A stretch of 64,000 nt of DNA from Acholoe squamosa (GCA_949317995.1 OX439038.1:70876659-70940658); one strand, 5' to 3'. Shown: positions 27,201 to 36,643, counted from the stretch's first letter. Numbers and translations are program-made. Notes: generated by a model not told the origin, from the letters alone.

Positions 27201-30200
27201 GCCCAGGCCCCCCTGGCCCCCCCTTTTCCTACGCCCCTGTGTATGATCTAAGTTATGCTTCAAGGACCAGGCAGGGACAGGTGGCAGGTCAACACACTTA
27301 CCAGGTATTGATTATTACTAATGCCTCTCTGAGGCTAAACTGCATGTATACCGTCCTGCTGGGGTCAGGAGATCAGCAACCGGATTAAGCGGTTGTTGGG
27401 ACTTTTTAAAGCACTATATATAGAAAAAGACTTTGAAAAAGCACCCACATACCTTGTAAAGGTACCTGGGGTAATTGGGCGCTTATTGATATGATGACCA
27501 GTAGCAAACACTGTATATGGCCAGATGACTAATTACCAGCTGTTCAAGGCCATACTTGAGAAGCAAATCTAGTATCTAACAATGTATTCAGATCTCCCCA
27601 GACGTGACCTGATCAATATCTTTTTTATATGTCGGTGAAACTATTCTGGTGATCTCTCATAAAGTTCTTAAAAACAACTGATGCCCGAGAAGACTCACAG
27701 ACCACTCACTACACCAAATCGATCAAAGTGCCTACAACTAGGAGTACCGTAACTCTATTTAGGTATATGCCAGATCTTTTTTTTCCTGGGAACATCCAGA
27801 AAATGTCAGAATAGATCGATTCTCCTAGCATTCAACAAGCAATCTGGTTATCATCTTCACAGAAAAGAACATTCGGAAGTTTTTATGGCTGCTATTTTTT
27901 CCAAACCAGATTTTGATTCCCATATGTTTCTTCATCTTTACCTCTGACCTGCCGAACCCCCCCCCCCCCACCGTCCATTCCTGTCTCTTCTGATTCTCCT
28001 GATCCTCGATCAGCATTATGCCTCATCATGCTAGACCGATACTTTGGTTTAGGTAAATTGGGAGAGCAGCTGTGAACCTTTAACCCTTAAAGTACCAAAT
28101 GATGCCTTCAGATTAATGTTACTTAATCTACATTGGTTATCATGCCCACACCCATTTAGGGGTTCTCACCACCTGTTATATATGGCTGTAACCGCCCAGA
28201 GCTACATCCATGCAGTATGACAACCAGCGAGCATTGCTGCACAGGTGGTCCCTGCAGGGCTAGTGTACGTAGATTAGGTGTGTAGTTTCAAGCCTCATCG
28301 CCTCTTGTCCCACATCATTATTCCTGTATGAGTCATCGTTACACCTAGCAATTAAGCCACAGTTTTACTGACGGTAATGTACAGCCCGGGTCTCACAGAG
28401 ACAATTAAATACTACCAATTAAATACTACCATACTCCCTAGAAACATGTACCGGTATATGTTTTTCTCTGCCCCTGGGGCAAACTGGAAACTCACTCCCT
28501 GAGAGATAGCACATGACAAATGGTGCTATAAATCTGTGGCTGATAGTTAGAGTTAATTAATTATCAGTAAACAGAAAGCTCATTAGGGCAGGGTTTGAGT
28601 TTTTTTAGTGTAAACATACTAGAGTATGAAAGTAAGTATGTTCAAATGTCTAAGCTTTTCTGTTTTGATTTCACTAATCTGGTCAAAGAGACAATTCAAC
28701 ATTGCCACAGAGTGATTAATTATCATTTCCACATTAATAAGAGTGCACTGGGGAAAAATGGGCGCCAAAAAGTGTTCTGCAGACTAATATAATTTGTTAC
28801 TAATTTGCAGAGTATCATTACTGCTCTTTCCTTCCCCTTGGGGTCAGTTGCTCAGTCTTCTTAGCTTACAGATGAAGGCTGAACTCTGTGAGACCCGGGC
28901 TGGGAGACCAGGGGGGCGTTGCATAAGCAGTGAGAAATTTCTGTCACAGCCATTTATGAGGATTTTTGGGGTTTTCTGTTGCATAATGATTGTCTCACAC
29001 CCAAAAACACTTTTGTCAGCATTCTCAGTGAAACCCTCACCAATGTGAGGAGAACTCTTCACTAATGTTAGGAAATTTCTCAACAAGGACTTTTCCCCTT
29101 TACCATTATGAATACATCGTTAAATCAAATTATTGTTTAATTAAAACAAGAAAAATGTAGCAAGGACCACGGATGGAAGTTGCCACTCTGCAGCCGACGT
29201 GTGACGTCACGGCCGACGTATGACGTCACAAATTGCGTCACAAGGTGACCGTGACGTCACTGACAAACCGAAAACATAATGAAGTTGCTACGGTCGCTGC
29301 GCTCCCGGCCGCTACACGGCAAGCAACTCCAAAAAATCAGCCATTCCATTTTTACCTGGATCACCCTGTTTACCTATGATGAGACTCATTTGACCAAATT
29401 ACTATTTGACCAACTTCATGCTCGTTTGACCTAATTAGCTTTGATCAATGCCAGGTCCCGGGTGCCAGGTTCATCTGTTGTTTACCTCGGTTAACAAAAA
29501 CTACCTTCTCTGTGACCTAATCAACCTATTTGGCAAACTTTCAGTAATTATTACTGGTTGTTATGCATGTTGACCTAATTAGCTGTAATTAAGGTTCAGG
29601 TACATTTATAATTTTAGCTGATTTATAGGCTGATTAATACGACTCATTTGAGTTGATTATTCCTTGTTGGCTATTTCACTGGTTCTGGTTTAAGACGGCC
29701 CTAATTAACCTTTATGGACCATAATTTCACATATCCAACCAAATTAACCTATTTACATAATTACACAGATTTCTTTATTACCTATTTTTCCTATCGATCT
29801 ATGTTTATCTATGAATAACTAAACCCACCATCTACACCAATTTTATGTATTTCACCATAATTGATCCTTATGTGCATTACTTACCCCTCGGTAAACTATC
29901 ATTGAAGAAATTATGGGCATAATATCAATTATTCAACAAGCAAGAGCCAAAGGATGAACCTTACATGTGGCTAGGACAGGGTCAAGGCTGATCCTAGAAA
30001 AGACCGTTTAGTGAGAAAACCCTCACAAACAAAAACCCTCACTGACACACCAGTGAACATATTTTCACACTGCTTATGCAACGCACCCCAGGCACAGGCC
30101 TACCGTAATCTCCCGCGTATAAGGCGCGTCTTATACGGGGGGTTTTAGTTCTCATTGGATCCACAAGGGGGACACCAAGACTTTCTTTTGATATCTTACA

Positions 30201-33200
30201 TGCCCCCTTGGTCAAAATAGGACAAAATGGGGTCCAGGAGGGCCCAAGGTGGCCCAAGCTACCCATAGGTTTTTGAATTTTGAAAATTCATTCAGTAGAA
30301 CCAAAGTTATGAAATTTTCATTTTTTTGAGAATTTTCCAAAACTCTAGGTGCACCTTATACGCGGGCTGTGCCTTATACGCGGGAAATTACGGTAGCTCA
30401 TAAACCACATTTGCTACCCTGGAATTTGTAAAAAAAAAAAAAAAAAAAAAAAACAGCAAGTACCGGGGTACTGTTAGAAGATCGCCATCTTCCCAGGTCA
30501 TATCTTTTCTTTCTGCCTGCCTTCCGCATGAGTCTGCACTGGCCTTTATAACCCAGGGAGGCATGTAGACATGCAGAAAGTAACGGTATACACGACTACC
30601 TGGGACATTGAAAAAACAATTAAATACTACCATACTCCCTAGAAACATGTACCGGTATATGTTTTTCTCTGCCCCTGGGGCAAACTGGAAACTCACTCCC
30701 TGAGAGATAGCACATGACAAATGGTGCTATAAATCTGTGGCTGATAGTTAGAGTTAATTAATTATCAGTAAACAGAAAGCTCATTAGGGCAGGGTTTGAG
30801 TTTTTTTAGTGTAAACATACTAGAGTATGAAAGTAAGTATGTTCAAATGTCTAAGCTTTTCTGTTTTGATTTCACTAATCTGGTCAAAGAGACAATTCAA
30901 CATTGCCAAGCCCAGAGACTAAACAGTCGCCCCCAGCTGGCTATCACTATCGAGTCAGCTAAGTGGCCCTCGGGCGGATGCTAGTAAGTGGCACCGTTTA
31001 TTCCAGTATCACTACACAAACATATAAGAGAGTTATGTTGGTGTAATGTTGATGTGTTTAATGTTGTGAGGAAACATAAGCAATTCAAGGTAGCAGAAAC
31101 CACTTGTCTGTTTGTATACATTGGCCACCTCCGGGAGTTGCCCCAGTCTGGAGCTACTCAGGCGGTATGGGGCGCAGTGTGTTACTGGAAATACCGTAAT
31201 CTCCTGCGTATAAGACAAACAAAAGGCTGGTGCATCTTATAGCTTACTCGCAAGTTGGGGTGCGTCTTATACGAGGGGTAATTTTACTATAGAAAAGTAC
31301 TAATCTTACAGAATTGTTACCTAAGAGGTGCGTCTTATACGCGAAACAACCATTGGCAAGTTAGGGGTGCGTCCTCTATGCGCACCGCGTCTTCTATGCG
31401 GGAGATTACGGTACTCAAGATTAATTTCAATTAAACCACAAGAAAATGGGAACGGAATCAATGTACATAAAATACAAGATCATCTCTTTTTTTTTTAATT
31501 TCTTTTCAGCAAAAAAAAAACAAACCTCCAAATCTCTGCCTCATGACCTACGCGCCAGTCTACATATTAGTACTGTTAGTCATAAGGTGCATCACATCTG
31601 GGTAATGCAAATATGTTTGTCCCACTTGACTGGTGTTTGCCTCGGCTATACAAAAGTATTTGCACGTGTATTGGCACCATAACATCATCAAAGGCTCATT
31701 GATGGACGTAAATACCGCTGTATATTATACCCTTATCAATGTAATTGGAGTTTATCCTTTCTTTAGCGCCCTTTCTTTATTATCAAATTTCAGACAACTG
31801 TTATCAGTTATATCATATAAGTTTATCATAATAATCATTTAAGGACATTGCAGTGCCCTTATCTACTACCGTGTGTTGTAACATTTAGCACTGTTTTTTT
31901 TTTATAAGTGTCAGTCTTTTATAAACGCCGGGGATGGGAGGGTATTAAAATAACTCTTAACCACTAAAAGTATACCTTGATGAAGCGCCTATTTTGTATC
32001 AAGGCCATGAGTAATCTAACATATGGGGCGCTGGTCAAAGTCCCTTTGCTGTCTAGAGCTCAGTGACTATTTCCCTACACTCAGTGCGTATAGACCAAGG
32101 ACTTACAATGGGTCTAATCTATACTTGTATACATACATCCCTATATTCACTTCAGACTAGTCGATGTCTGATAATTGATTCTCTGAAACAGAATGCTGTA
32201 ATGGTAGCTAGTATTAGCCGTAATATCCTTTCCCTACATATACTAATACTACATTTGTCGTTAACTATAAATAGATCAACATGATTATATACATGTACGT
32301 AAAATCTACCGGTATATAGACAGAGGGGTATAATCTAGCTAAACACGCAGCTTATTTTGGAGACAATGTGTCACACATCAGTGCACGTTGGGGGGGGGGG
32401 CAGTGACTATTGTTGGGGAATAACACAAAGATAATTTAGGATTCTAGATGTTGACCAATCGGTGCATTAAACGTTCAGGATATCTGGATTAAATATTTAG
32501 AATGGAAACCGGTAATGCCATTGGTAGGTCCATTTGCCGTCACTTAGAAATCCGCAAATGCAGGACTGGTCAAATGCTCAGCTATGCTCTATTGGTGCAT
32601 AATGACAAACTCGAAATGGGGTGTTTGGACTCCTCTATGTTCAATATGGTGCTGACAATACACTTATAGTACATACCCCGTAAACAGCTATAAAGGGTAA
32701 ATCATAAGTTGCATGATTTCATGGATGCGTGTTACTGTGCAGTATCCAGTGAGTGCTGGTAATGGGTTTCCAATTACAACCACTTGAAGCCACTCAAGGA
32801 CCACACATGATACCTGCATTTTCTTTTTTTTTCTGTGTCATTCTGATGCACTAATACACTCACAAAAAGTACTGCATTACTGAATGTACCGATAATTATA
32901 TCAACCGTGCAAGAGTGTATCAACTGAGGCTTAGCATCGGCATGATGCATGAATGCAGCACGGGGCGAGTTATTCCCTAGGCCTATATTCAAGCATAATG
33001 AGGATTATTTCTACAGTACATTTTTCCCCTGAACTTCTGAAGGGTCAAAAGTAAATGTCTGGTTTTCACTGGGTAGAGCTGTTATACTGAACTTTGTAAA
33101 CCAAGACCAAATAAACACGTTTAAAAAAAAAAAGTTGTTACAATATGTGATTATACTAGCATTTCTCCACAGACCACACGTGGGTGGTATACACCAGTAA

Positions 33201-34221
33201 ATCTAAAGGGATGTGGTGGGGCAGTCAAGCGTACTGGTGTCCTGATCTGAGGGTTGTGCTACTCAGTACTGAGACTTAACTTTCCATTGTTAGGTTATAA
33301 ATAAATGAATTTAACTGTGTGGTGTGAGAGCTAGAATAGCCAGTGCTTTATTTATAGCATACTCGTACATAAAATACGGGTATTAAGCTTATAGGACCGG
33401 TATGCACTATTTTCTCGTATAATGAGCTCCTGTGACTGTCCAATACTGGCAATAGAAGTAATTGTGGCGGTGTGTGTATTATTATTTAGTTTTGCTTATT
33501 CCTTAATACAACATTCCAATACCGTACTGGAAGTTTAAGCAGCCATTAATGCACCCACATAATACCATTCTAAAATATGACCTAGCCCGGGGTAAATGAC
33601 AAAGCGAAAAGCTACATGTGTTTCAAAAATTGTTACTCTTTAGCCTAGTCCAATACACATTGAAACTGGGTCAACGGCATCATCGGATTACACAAGCTAG
33701 CACAAAGCTGCACATGATACTAATGCCCCAACCCCCAGATCTCGTTCCTCACAGTTGTCTTGTCATAAAAGTCATCAATGATACAAATTGTACTTCCCCT
33801 CTCTCTAAAAACAGTACGCAAGACAGAAGAATTATTATAAAATGCCATGGTATGGGCATAACATCAATCTTGGTATTACTATTAGGAACGTCCTTTTATT
33901 GTCACCCTGGACTGGTTCATGAGATGGGGTTGACAAGCTTGGGTTCTGGTGGATGGGGGAGGCTGCAGCAGCAACCCTTTGTTAGGGGAAGCTGGCAGCC
34001 ATTGGTTGGCACCACCCCCCCCCCCTCTGTCCTTAACAATACCACTCTAATTATATCCAAGGGGGAAAGTAGGGCGCGTGCCCTACCGGGATGGGGAGTG
34101 GGAGGGGAGGGAAGGGGGTGTGGCGCCAGAAAGTACAAAAGTAGGATCTATACCTACCTCCAAAGAGACCCAATGGTAAAAGGAGTCTGAAGAGAAGCGA
34201 GCATCCCAATTGTCCAGACAT
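48..34221 (-). CDS. PIEZO: Piezo mechanosensitive cation channel, N-terminal part (gene span, 9 exons, continues left of window)
   Basis: Piezo proteins form large trimeric, mechanically gated cation channels of the plasma membrane; the N-terminal transmembrane bundles make the blades that sense membrane tension. Nine exons on the minus strand join in frame with GT-AG introns and give about 424 residues. Segments align in order with my memory of vertebrate Piezo1: the start region with the SLVYLLLLLISPLL helix, the GHTGRYL segment, the IPDIGV segment, the LALSGIAYPSVLSAVYFLSF helices with TWWGC, the WPVYVNPGVILLLY helix, and the MKQSYAASLIIMMV segment. Between them lies an Arg-rich linker (exon 8). 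The exons sum to 351 complete codons before exon 9. The start at 34221 gives an N-terminus of the same length as vertebrate Piezo. The gene is loose: intron 1 is 14.1 kb and the nine exons span 34 kb, with many transposon relics in the introns. Whether it is a Piezo1 or Piezo2 orthologue or a single pre-duplication gene cannot be decided here. Confidence 0.93.
2572..2941. mobile_element. CCGTAATCTCCCGCG inverted-repeat element, nested
   Basis: Inverted ends CCGTAATCTCCCGCG and CGCGGGAGATTAAGG flanked by TA on both sides. The matching site in the second copy of the host repeat (18551) reads GACTAATTAC without the element, proving insertion with TA duplication. This is typical of the Tc1/mariner/pogo group. 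No ORF: a non-autonomous element. Confidence 0.88.
3040..3165. repeat. 16-bp minisatellite inside composite repeat
   Basis: Tandem GGACACCTGGCCCCC-type units. The two frames on each strand appear as proline/glycine-rich ORFs, which are artefacts of the repeat. Confidence 0.85.
4808..4970. mobile_element. CAGGGATG element, copy 1 (163 bp)
   Basis: Ends CAGGGATATAAGTCAGG and TTACATCCCTG, flanked by a 6-bp duplication ATATAT. Same family as 18587-18759 and 47921-48093. Confidence 0.75.
6535..6715. mobile_element. TTAA-rich hairpin element, probable
   Basis: Ends AAACCTTTAAGGGTC and CTTCAAGGGTTAAAG, with an internal GATGCATGAATGCAGCA motif shared with several other relics in the window. The ends are diverged. 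Confidence 0.45.
8984..9100 (-). CDS. PIEZO: Piezo exon 8 (Arg-rich linker)
   Basis: Exactly 39 codons, phase 0 at both ends, residues 313-351. Hydrophilic, Ser- and Arg-rich (SRRRLRRHRSDASERQ), as expected for the cytosolic linker at this place in Piezo. It has little sequence similarity to vertebrates, so it is placed by position, phase and splice sites (TTTCAG|AGT; AGAG|GTACGG). A phase-0 exon could be alternative. Confidence 0.75.
9651..9988. mobile_element. CCCTTTAAGG element with TTAA target
   Basis: Left end CCCCTTAAGG after TTAA; right end CCTTAAAGGG before TTAG. Its right arm in reverse shares AAGCGCTTTAA and the TCATGATG block with the left arm of the element at 51365, which defines the family. 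TTAA targeting is known for piggyBac- and Kolobok-type transposons. Confidence 0.6.
10943..11012 (-). pseudogene. tRNA-derived sequence (pseudo-tRNA or SINE head)
   Basis: On the minus strand: an A box TAGCTCAGAGGTAGAGC with a good D stem, and a T arm CTGGG-TTTGATT-CCCAG with B box GGTTTGATTCC. GGGAAA and TTTCCC pair but are one base out of register, and the anticodon arm does not pair. It is therefore not a functional tRNA. It sits beside a duplicated module, as expected of a SINE-like element. Confidence 0.6.
11024..11179. repeat. 156-bp module, copy 1
   Basis: Directly repeated at 11310-11465 with only a few substitutions. Both copies contain the hairpin GACCGGCTCC...GAGTCGGTC. Copy 1 adjoins the tRNA-derived sequence; copy 2 does not. 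Confidence 0.85.
11310..11465. repeat. 156-bp module, copy 2
   Basis: See 11024-11179. The 130-bp spacer between them is unrelated sequence. Confidence 0.85.
12472..12625 (-). CDS. PIEZO: Piezo exon 7
   Basis: Encodes residues 261-312. It carries a conserved TNC and HWPVYVNPGVILLLYMVLAL, matching vertebrate DWPVYASPGVLLLLCY. Acceptor AATAG|GTTA; donor AGAAG|GTAGCG, phase 0. Confidence 0.93.
12976..13286 (-). CDS. PIEZO: Piezo exon 6
   Basis: The longest exon seen, residues 158-260. It has LALSGIAYPSVLSAVYFLSF then TWWGC, near-identical in pattern to vertebrate LALAGIAHPSALSSVYLLLF and TWWAC, and further helices (VVLLVYSALHLILLYLYQFQ). Acceptor CTACAG|CAA; donor GCCAG|GTAAG. Confidence 0.95.
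13516..13836. mobile_element. CAGAGGCGTAGGAA element, copy 1
   Basis: Inverted ends CAGAGGCATAGGAA and TTTTCCTACGCCCCTG, flanked by CTATT on both sides (5-bp duplication). Copy 2 at 26894-27239 shares the body. It fills more than half of Piezo intron 5. CAG-type ends and a short duplication suggest a hAT-like element; no ORF. Confidence 0.75.
13869..14004 (-). CDS. PIEZO: Piezo exon 5
   Basis: Encodes residues 113-157. VLRIIIPDIGVCIISIIVTV matches the vertebrate segment around APDLGILVVSSV. Acceptor CTTCCAG|ATTGG; donor TTCAG|GTAAGG. A short transposon relic (13516-13836) ends only 32 bp beyond the donor. Confidence 0.92.
14401..15186. mobile_element. CCGTAATCTCCCGCG element carrying a satellite
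   Basis: Ends CCGTAATCTCCCGCG and CGCGGGAGATTACGG, flanked by TA on both sides. At 786 bp it is much longer than its relatives because it has a tandem array inside (14570-15000). Confidence 0.85.
14570..15000. repeat. about 85-bp tandem repeat, five units
   Basis: Units contain GCGCGGCAGCCCGGTCGC, GATTTGCTCGGCGGG and CGTGTGCCGATGACAGCTT. Later units diverge. Open frames here are artefacts. Confidence 0.85.
15774..16006. mobile_element. CCGTAATCTCCCGCG family element (233 bp)
   Basis: Ends CCGTATTCTCCCGCG and CGCGGGAGATTACGG with flanking TA at both sides. Same 233-bp length as the copy at 57266-57498, so probably the same subfamily. Confidence 0.88.
16270..16312 (-). CDS. PIEZO: Piezo exon 4 (43 bp)
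   Basis: A small exon coding for residues 98-111 (CSTAERVLRQLGLQ) and part of Arg112. It matches the short amphipathic segment before the IPNAIRLVAPDLG region of vertebrate Piezo1. Acceptor TTTTGCAG; donor AAAG|GTAGTG. Confidence 0.87.
16637..16768 (-). CDS. PIEZO: Piezo exon 3
   Basis: Encodes residues 54-97, starting with the GHTGRYL match to vertebrate GHTGRLL and followed by a hydrophobic helix (SCVLSSVILLAQVIFQGVLL). Acceptor TTTGCAG|GCC; donor AATT|GTAAGT. Confidence 0.92.
17021..17199. mobile_element. palindromic GACGTCA element (179 bp)
   Basis: Inverted ends AGGGGCTGTGTACAAATGAC (continuing GTCATGCA) at both sides, two poly-G tracts inside and ATACCTTCAGCATTGCAA in the middle. Relatives lie near 47750, 50729-50895 and 58277-58476. 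Confidence 0.75.
17268..17815. repeat. fold-back repeat with GGACGAGCAGACACG units
   Basis: Two inverted arms of about 165 bp (17268-17431 and about 17649-17815) separated by about 220 bp. Each arm contains three to four 16-bp GGACGAGCAGACACG units. Confidence 0.75.
18386..19414. mobile_element. composite dispersed repeat, copy 2
   Basis: Partner of 2404-3675. It lacks the TA-flanked element of copy 1 but has a CAGGGATG element (18587-18759), and it lacks a short stretch after the minisatellite. Confidence 0.7.
18587..18759. mobile_element. CAGGGATG element, copy 2 (173 bp), nested
   Basis: Ends CAGGGATGTAAGTCAGG and TTACATCCCTG, flanked by ATACAT on both sides. The empty site at 2969-2982 in the sister repeat reads CTATACATGTACTG, proving a 6-bp duplication. 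Confidence 0.88.
19950..20045 (-). CDS. PIEZO: Piezo exon 2
   Basis: Encodes residues 22-53, including RYNGFSLVYLLLLLISPLL, the best conserved N-terminal signature of Piezo. Acceptor TTTACAG|CGG; donor TCAG|GTACAT; phase 1 at both ends. Confidence 0.92.
21119..22312. repeat. 100-bp tandem array, about 12 copies
   Basis: The period is exactly 100 bp across the array, with only scattered substitutions and no indels until the last, degenerate unit. The unit contains CACACAGCTCCTACCTACC, AGATGCTACAGTCTACTTCT and TTGTTACTTTCATCTTGTGT. Confidence 0.97.
24260..24452. mobile_element. CCGTATTGTCGTG element in a palindrome centre
   Basis: Ends CCGTATTGTCGTGTTTAAGC and TTAAACACGACGATACAG with TA on both sides. 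The flanks are themselves inverted (GCATGAATGCAGCCCTGG and CCAGGGCCGCATTCATG), so the insertion split the hairpin of an older element. Confidence 0.75.
26894..27239. mobile_element. CAGAGGCGTAGGAA element, copy 2
   Basis: Ends CAGAGGCGTAGGAAGC and TTTTCCTACGCCCCTG, flanked by TGTAT on both sides. Body shared with 13516-13836. Confidence 0.78.
28382..28902. mobile_element. possible element with 19-bp inverted ends
   Basis: Ends CAGCCCGGGTCTCACAGAG and its reverse complement with no mismatch; 521 bp. No target duplication is visible. It encloses copy 1 of the 292-bp duplication. Confidence 0.45.
28416..28707. repeat. 292-bp perfect direct repeat, copy 1
   Basis: Identical by eye over its whole length to 30617-30908. 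Confidence 0.93.
28911..30089. mobile_element. 1.2-kb element with GCGTTGCATAAGCAGTG ends
   Basis: Inverted ends GCGTTGCATAAGCAGTGAGA and its near complement at 30062-30089. A further single end lies near 42873. No ORF of note; it includes the CRE cluster at 29202-29259. Confidence 0.6.
29202..29259. promoter_or_regulatory. cluster of CRE (TGACGTCA) sites
   Basis: Three perfect TGACGTCA palindromes (29202, 29221, 29252) and a TGCGTCA half variant within 58 bp. This is the CREB/ATF consensus. A regulatory role is inferred. Confidence 0.5.
30103..30393. mobile_element. CCGTAATCTCCCGCG element (291 bp)
   Basis: Ends CCGTAATCTCCCGCGTAT and CGCGGGAAATTACGG, TA on both sides. Confidence 0.87.
30617..30908. 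repeat. 292-bp perfect direct repeat, copy 2
   Basis: Identical to 28416-28707, 1.9 kb away. The shared 40-residue ORF reading is not supported as a gene. Confidence 0.93.
31194..31411. mobile_element. CCGTAATCTCCCGCG family element (218 bp)
   Basis: Ends CCGTAATCTCCTGCG and GCGGGAGATTACGG, TA on both sides. Confidence 0.87.
34158..34221 (-). CDS. PIEZO: Piezo exon 1 (start codon)
   Basis: Encodes residues 1-21 plus one base of codon 22, beginning MSGQLGCSLLFRLLLPLGLF, the start of the first membrane helix. The donor reads GAG|GTAGG. The ATG at 34219-34221 is preferred over an upstream in-frame ATG at 34245 because the resulting length matches the family. The splice phase (1) fits exon 2. 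Confidence 0.85.
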
Positions 34222-34981
34222 GGTGCTGGTGTTAAAGGGCCACAAGGGCCACTCCTTGAATTAATAAGTCTATAATAAATCAATATCCAATGAATCGATG
34301 ATAAGGGGTTTTAGTCCACCCTGGGGTTGAGTTCAGTGAGAAATCACTTCTTCTTTGTTTACACACTGCTTGCTTACTCCACAACTAGCATGCTGTTAAT
34401 GCACTTAGTTTAAGTGATCTGGACACAAAATGTTGGTATTCCTGTCCCATTTTGATAACAGCAGCTGGAATAGATCAAATATTTCATTAAAATCACGAAA
34501 AACTTAAATCATGCACGTTCAAAGAGAGCGCCAAGTGATGGCAAATTTGGCATCACAACAACTGGGTGAGTCATGTGACTCATCCACTGATTGAGTGAGT
34601 GGTTTAAATTAGGCCCAAATGACCATTTGTCTATACTATACAAAAAATTTGGAATATGTGTATTCTATGGAATTATGAGCATTTCAACAGTAAAGATTAC
34701 TTGAGGATAAACACGGTGCCTGTATGTGACTACGAGCCTGGTGAGTCTGGGGCGACCTCAACTTCAAGTTGGTTTCGTTCAGTCAGAGTTAAAAGTTTGG
34801 GCAGGTTTAGTGACCCAACAAAACTTCTGTTTGAGAACGTTATATAGATTACACGGGGGAGCCCTTCAATGTGACAATCGTATATCTACTTATGTCTAAC
34901 ATTTCAATGGAATTTGCCCCTATCCTTCCCTAGATTCTTTTAAAACAGAAGAAATATACAGAAGAGGTGTGTCCCCTACCT

Positions 34982-35070
34982 TGCCTGCCGAGAAGTCGTC
35001 TGTTTGTGGGCAGGACTCACTAGTCGATTACTGTCCCGCGCCGTGAACCTGCAGTGCGCAGAGCTGCGGC
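34982..35070 (-). promoter_or_regulatory. possible Piezo 5' noncoding exon and promoter
   Basis: A locally GC- and CpG-rich stretch about 0.8 kb upstream of the Piezo start codon. On the minus strand it ends in AAG|GTAGGG, a plausible splice donor. No upstream ORF is visible. This is inference only; the transcription start could lie elsewhere in 34.2-37 kb. Confidence 0.25.
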
Positions 35071-35093
35071 CGAACCTAATTAAGGGAGTGGTC

Positions 35094-35420
35094 ATTATTT
35101 ATCAACGGGGGGGGGGGGGGGGATCCCGGGGGTGGGATGGGGGGGGGGCGTAAAAAATTCGGACCCCTCTTGAGGGGGGGGGCTAAAACAATTTTGACCC
35201 CTCTGAGTCTTGAGGGGGGGGCTAAAAATTTTTACCCTCTTTTTAGCAAAAAAGCTGGCGCACTACCGTACTACAGATCAAAGAGGGGCACGAAAATTCT
35301 CCGTGCCTCCGTTGCGGGGGGCGCAAAAAATTTTAACTGCCCTCGAGGGGGGTGTAAAAGATTTTCGTGCGTCCGCGCGAAAACCCACCACCCCCCTTTT
35401 GATAAATAATGACCACTCCC
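35094..35420. mobile_element. GGGAGTG element (Harbinger-like), TAA target
   Basis: Ends GGGAGTGGTCATTATTTATC and its complement, flanked by TAA on both sides. Three-base TWA duplications are the mark of the PIF/Harbinger superfamily. Interior rich in poly-G and GGGGGGCTAAAA phrases. Confidence 0.82.
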
Positions 35421-36511
35421 TAACACCCCTCCAAAGAACAGTGAAGAAATGATCACTTCTTGACCATATCAAGTTATTTCGTATCTCATGAGTGTAAATT
35501 GAATTGTAATAAATGATTCGTAATAAACTGATCGCAGGTGCTTTGAAAGGGAAGAACTTTTTTTAGTTTTTAGATCTACTTCTTAAATATTGCTCCGCTC
35601 ATCAATATTTTGCTAGCTATATATAAAACATATCTACATTTTTTGTATAATGAAGTATATGTAGTTTGATTTTTTTTTATACAAACACCAACAACTCTCT
35701 CACTTGCAATTGGCCACTAGCTGGTCTGGAGCTGGAGCTGGTTCTGGCGACACACACTGATAAGAACTGATAAGATGGGACCAGCATGTCCCTGGAAGTG
35801 GTCGGTAACCAGGGAGAAGGTACCCATCATGGTATGTCTCATCAGTGGGTTTTACCTCAACCAGCGAAATTCAAGATGGTGACTCCACTTGGCCTCCATA
35901 CTGAGTCCTATAATTAAATTCTGGGGCCCACGCAAATGATGGCCAGGGGTATTCAATAGGCGGCACGCCCAGCCATCGGCGCGCGCCCGGACCTGAACGT
36001 GCTTGCACTTGCTAGACTCGGTATGTTCGACCCCTGGCCAAACTGACTTGCGTTAGTTACTTGAGTAACCTGCCGGGTTATCGGATTGGCTACCAGTCTG
36101 TGACATCATAAATGGGTCAGGGCAGGTTGTTCGAGGCGTTCGGTGTACAGTTTTCTGACTAGATCAAGTGCATTATGGGTAGGGGTGACCTCGAACGCTA
36201 ACTACACCACCTTAGCTTGTTCCCTCCACCCCCTTCCCACCCAGCCAGGTCTGGCTAGGTACCAGCCCTTAACTATGCTTGGAAGTGTAGTAAGTTGACT
36301 TGGGGATCAACATTGACCCACATGGGGCAGACCAATAGGGGGTGGCCTAACAAACCAGCATTGATCCCTCGGCCGTACTCCGAACGCACCGTACGAGTAA
36401 GTTACAGAGCCTCAGACCTCTGTTTGTATCCCACAGTGCACCATTCCTATGCTACAAACAGATGTCACATGACTTCCTGTGATACATGTCTGGGCCTTCA
36501 AGTAAACCCAG

Positions 36512-36643
36512 GGCATTTTCGCGTGCCCCGATCCGGTTAACCCGGTCGACTGGCTGTACCCATCGGGCATACACCACAGCTACACCCCGGATGTACCAGA
36601 TCAAGTCACCCGGTTGACCGGGTTGGGTCGCGCGAAAGTGGCC
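36512..36643. mobile_element. GGCATTTTCGCG element, copy 1 (132 bp)
   Basis: Same length as, and nearly identical to, 61960-62091. Ends GGCATTTTCGCG and CGCGAAAGTGGCC, with CCGGTTAACC-type inner palindromes. Flanks CCAG and CTAG, close to a 4-bp duplication. Confidence 0.75.

Larger units (their letters stand above)
20046..34157. other. Piezo intron 1 (14.1 kb)
   Basis: No coding exon is supported. Holds the 100-bp array (21119-22312), a palindrome-centre insertion (24260-24452), an element at 26894-27239, a perfect 292-bp duplication, a CRE cluster and two CCGTAATCTCCCGCG elements. Long first introns often carry regulatory sequence. Confidence 0.7.

Noticed and set aside
28595..28792. MSFFSVNILEYESKYV frame, also at 30796
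   Set aside because: Seen twice only because of the 292-bp duplication; short and without splice or domain support.
28416..30908. LTR retrotransposon with 292-bp LTRs
   Set aside because: No TG...CA ends, no target duplication, no primer-binding site and no enzyme ORF between the copies.
33618..34190. 190-codon plus-strand frame
   Set aside because: It runs antisense over Piezo exon 1 and shows no domain or splice pattern.
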